Positions 62,605 through 64,000 of a DNA stretch of 64,000 nucleotides are shown one piece after another (position 1 is the stretch's first letter; every line of letters starts with the position of its first letter). The translations under genes were made by a program, and so were the position numbers. The stretch is from Erodium maritimum (lineage: Eukaryota > Streptophyta > Magnoliopsida > Geraniales > Geraniaceae). The stretch lies in assembly GCA_963921825.1 (NCBI GenBank), contig OY997595.1, forward strand, positions 66,185,879 to 66,249,878, read 5' to 3'. The notes under the pieces were generated by a model that saw nothing but the letters and a program-made list of their open reading frames with translations, was not told the origin of the DNA and made no database searches.

Positions 62605-63832
62605 GGGAAAACACCAGAAAACGACTATGGTGCGACTTCTAAGTACAAGACATAACTATTGAGTATGTTATCGACTACTCTACATAGTCCATAACAATAA
62701 TTGTCAAAAAATATAAATTTCTGCCAAAAAATTTACCAACCGTTAGTAAAACGGCATGTGCGACGCACGTGAGGTGGGACAAAAATTTAAATGACAGAAA
62801 TGCCCTCGTGAGAGGATTTGCACAAAATCAGACCTCCATGGATTCAATGACACAACTTAGATGAAGAACGATTCTAGTTTTAGCCATGGATTCCGAAACC
62901 CATTAATGTCACCCACAACCAGAATCTTAGATCTAGAGAGAAGAGGAAGGGGCTTCGGTTGGCTCCGGCGAGTTGGGGGTTCGTGGACAATGAATGTGGG
63001 AGAAATAGTTGGAGACAACCGTCCTGGTGGGTTGCGGTGACAGATCGAAGCTCGGCGAGGCCACCGTTGCTCTGTTCGTCTCCAGAAAGATTTGAAATGC
63101 CGAGACGAGACTATCCTCTCAAGGAAGAGGCGTTCCTCCGACGGCGGCGGCGATGAATTGGTCCGGATCTGCACGGCGAGTTGCAAATTTGTCCTGACCC
63201 GTGGAGCCGTGCGCTTCTATCATCACGGCGAGGAGCGACAACTGGGATGGATGATCGGAAAGCTTGGCCGGCGTGAGTGGAGCTCATGGGTGCTGCTTCC
63301 ATGGAGGACAGAATGATTTTGTTGATTTGAAGATGAAGAGGCACGAAGATGCAAATTGAATTCTATTTTTTTAATTAATTGTTTTGTTATTAATATTTAA
63401 CAAAAAAATAATAAAAACAGTTATGACATTTAGTATTAACTATATTAACGAATGGCATTTAGTATTCATTATTTAATATTAATTATTTAACAAATGGAAT
63501 TTTAACAACTATTAACAAAAAATGAATTAAAAAAATATCTGAACTTAATATATTGACAATGGCATTTTATCTAAAATTATTTACTAAAAAAAGTATAATA
63601 GAAATTGAAATAACAATGTTGTCTACGGATAGAATCTGAAAAATTGATAAGTCAAAAAATGAGGGTATTTCGGTCATTAGACTTACTCGGCTAACGGAGT
63701 GTGATTTTTTTGACAGAAATTTATACTTTTTGACAATTATTGTTATGGACTATGTAGAATAGTCGATAACATACTCAATAGTTATGTCTTGTACTTAGAA
63801 GTCGCACCATAGTCATTTTCTGGCGTTTTCCC
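62605..63832. mobile_element. Mutator-like element with long TIRs, Pack-MULE candidate
   Basis: Terminal inverted repeats of about 120 bp start GGGAAAACACCAGAAAACGA at 62605 and end TCATTTTCTGGCGTTTTCCC at 63832, with about five mismatches. A perfect 9-bp duplication TTTTTTAAA flanks it (62596-62604 and 63833-63841). The 1228-bp element has no transposase. Its interior 62860-63330 is much more GC-rich than the TIRs and has open frames on both strands (minus 63186-62857; minus 63344-63111; plus 63092-63316), as expected of captured host sequence. I could not identify a source gene. It sits 196 bp upstream of the MMS19 ATG. Confidence 0.93.
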
Positions 63833-64000
63833 TTTTTTAAATCGCCTCAACTAATTTAGAATTAACACTTCTCGGCACTTACTTTTGTATTCTATCACTA
63901 CGACACCAAGTAAAGCTCCTAAAATGAGTTGTTATTCACTTATGGGATAATTTATTTAAAAAAATGTGGTGTGCTTACTTTTGTAAGTCATTCTATTTTT

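Noticed and set aside
62857-63344. Host gene upstream of MMS19
   Set aside because: The open frames lie wholly inside a Mutator-like element with 9-bp target duplication; treated as captured sequence.

Overview
The window is nuclear DNA from a dicot-type flowering plant: AT-rich intergenic DNA, many short introns with GT/AG borders, and four recognisable plant genes embedded in layers of transposable elements. I could not name the species. Gene models below were spliced by hand from reading-frame continuity, splice sites and family knowledge; every internal junction keeps the frame.

Layout. 1-5.3 kb: nested hAT-type DNA transposons, the innermost carrying a broken BED/hAT transposase. 6.18-6.35 kb: a tRNA-derived SINE. 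7.3-11.6 kb (+): nuclear poly(A) polymerase of the PAPS2/PAPS4 type, 13 exons, 686 aa. 12.9-14.3 kb: decayed LINE ORF1. 14.9-17.6 kb (-): Aux/IAA repressor resembling IAA26/IAA18, 5 exons, 302 aa, convergent with the poly(A) polymerase. 18-42 kb: gene-poor; LINE fragments (20.4, 22.1, 23.9-25.2, 29 kb), a near-perfect 280-bp hairpin (21.6 kb), a complete-length but defective Ty1/copia element (33.5-39.2 kb) and GC-rich blocks. 42.5-49.8 kb (+): LysM receptor-like kinase resembling LYK3, 11 exons, 660 aa. 50.6-62.4 kb (-): MMS19, 20 exons, 1126 aa, convergent with LYK3. 62.6-63.8 kb: Mutator-like element with about 120-bp terminal inverted repeats, just upstream of MMS19.

The four genes are not functionally linked: mRNA polyadenylation, auxin signalling, chitin/LysM perception and cytosolic iron-sulfur protein maturation. 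What ties the window together is the transposon load inside the genes. Small elements with GGG...CCC ends, several with clear 9-bp target duplications (Mutator-like), make up more than half of the LYK3 intron sequence and recur in MMS19, the Aux/IAA gene and the poly(A) polymerase. A gag-only LTR element with an intact gag frame sits in MMS19 intron 12.

No CRISPR array, rRNA gene or free-standing tRNA gene was seen. The most interesting items are the gag-only (TR-GAG-like) element, the Mutator-like element carrying a GC-rich insert in the MMS19 promoter, the defective copia element with nearly identical LTRs, and the intron-packed Mutator-like MITE family with nested copies whose target duplications can be resolved.
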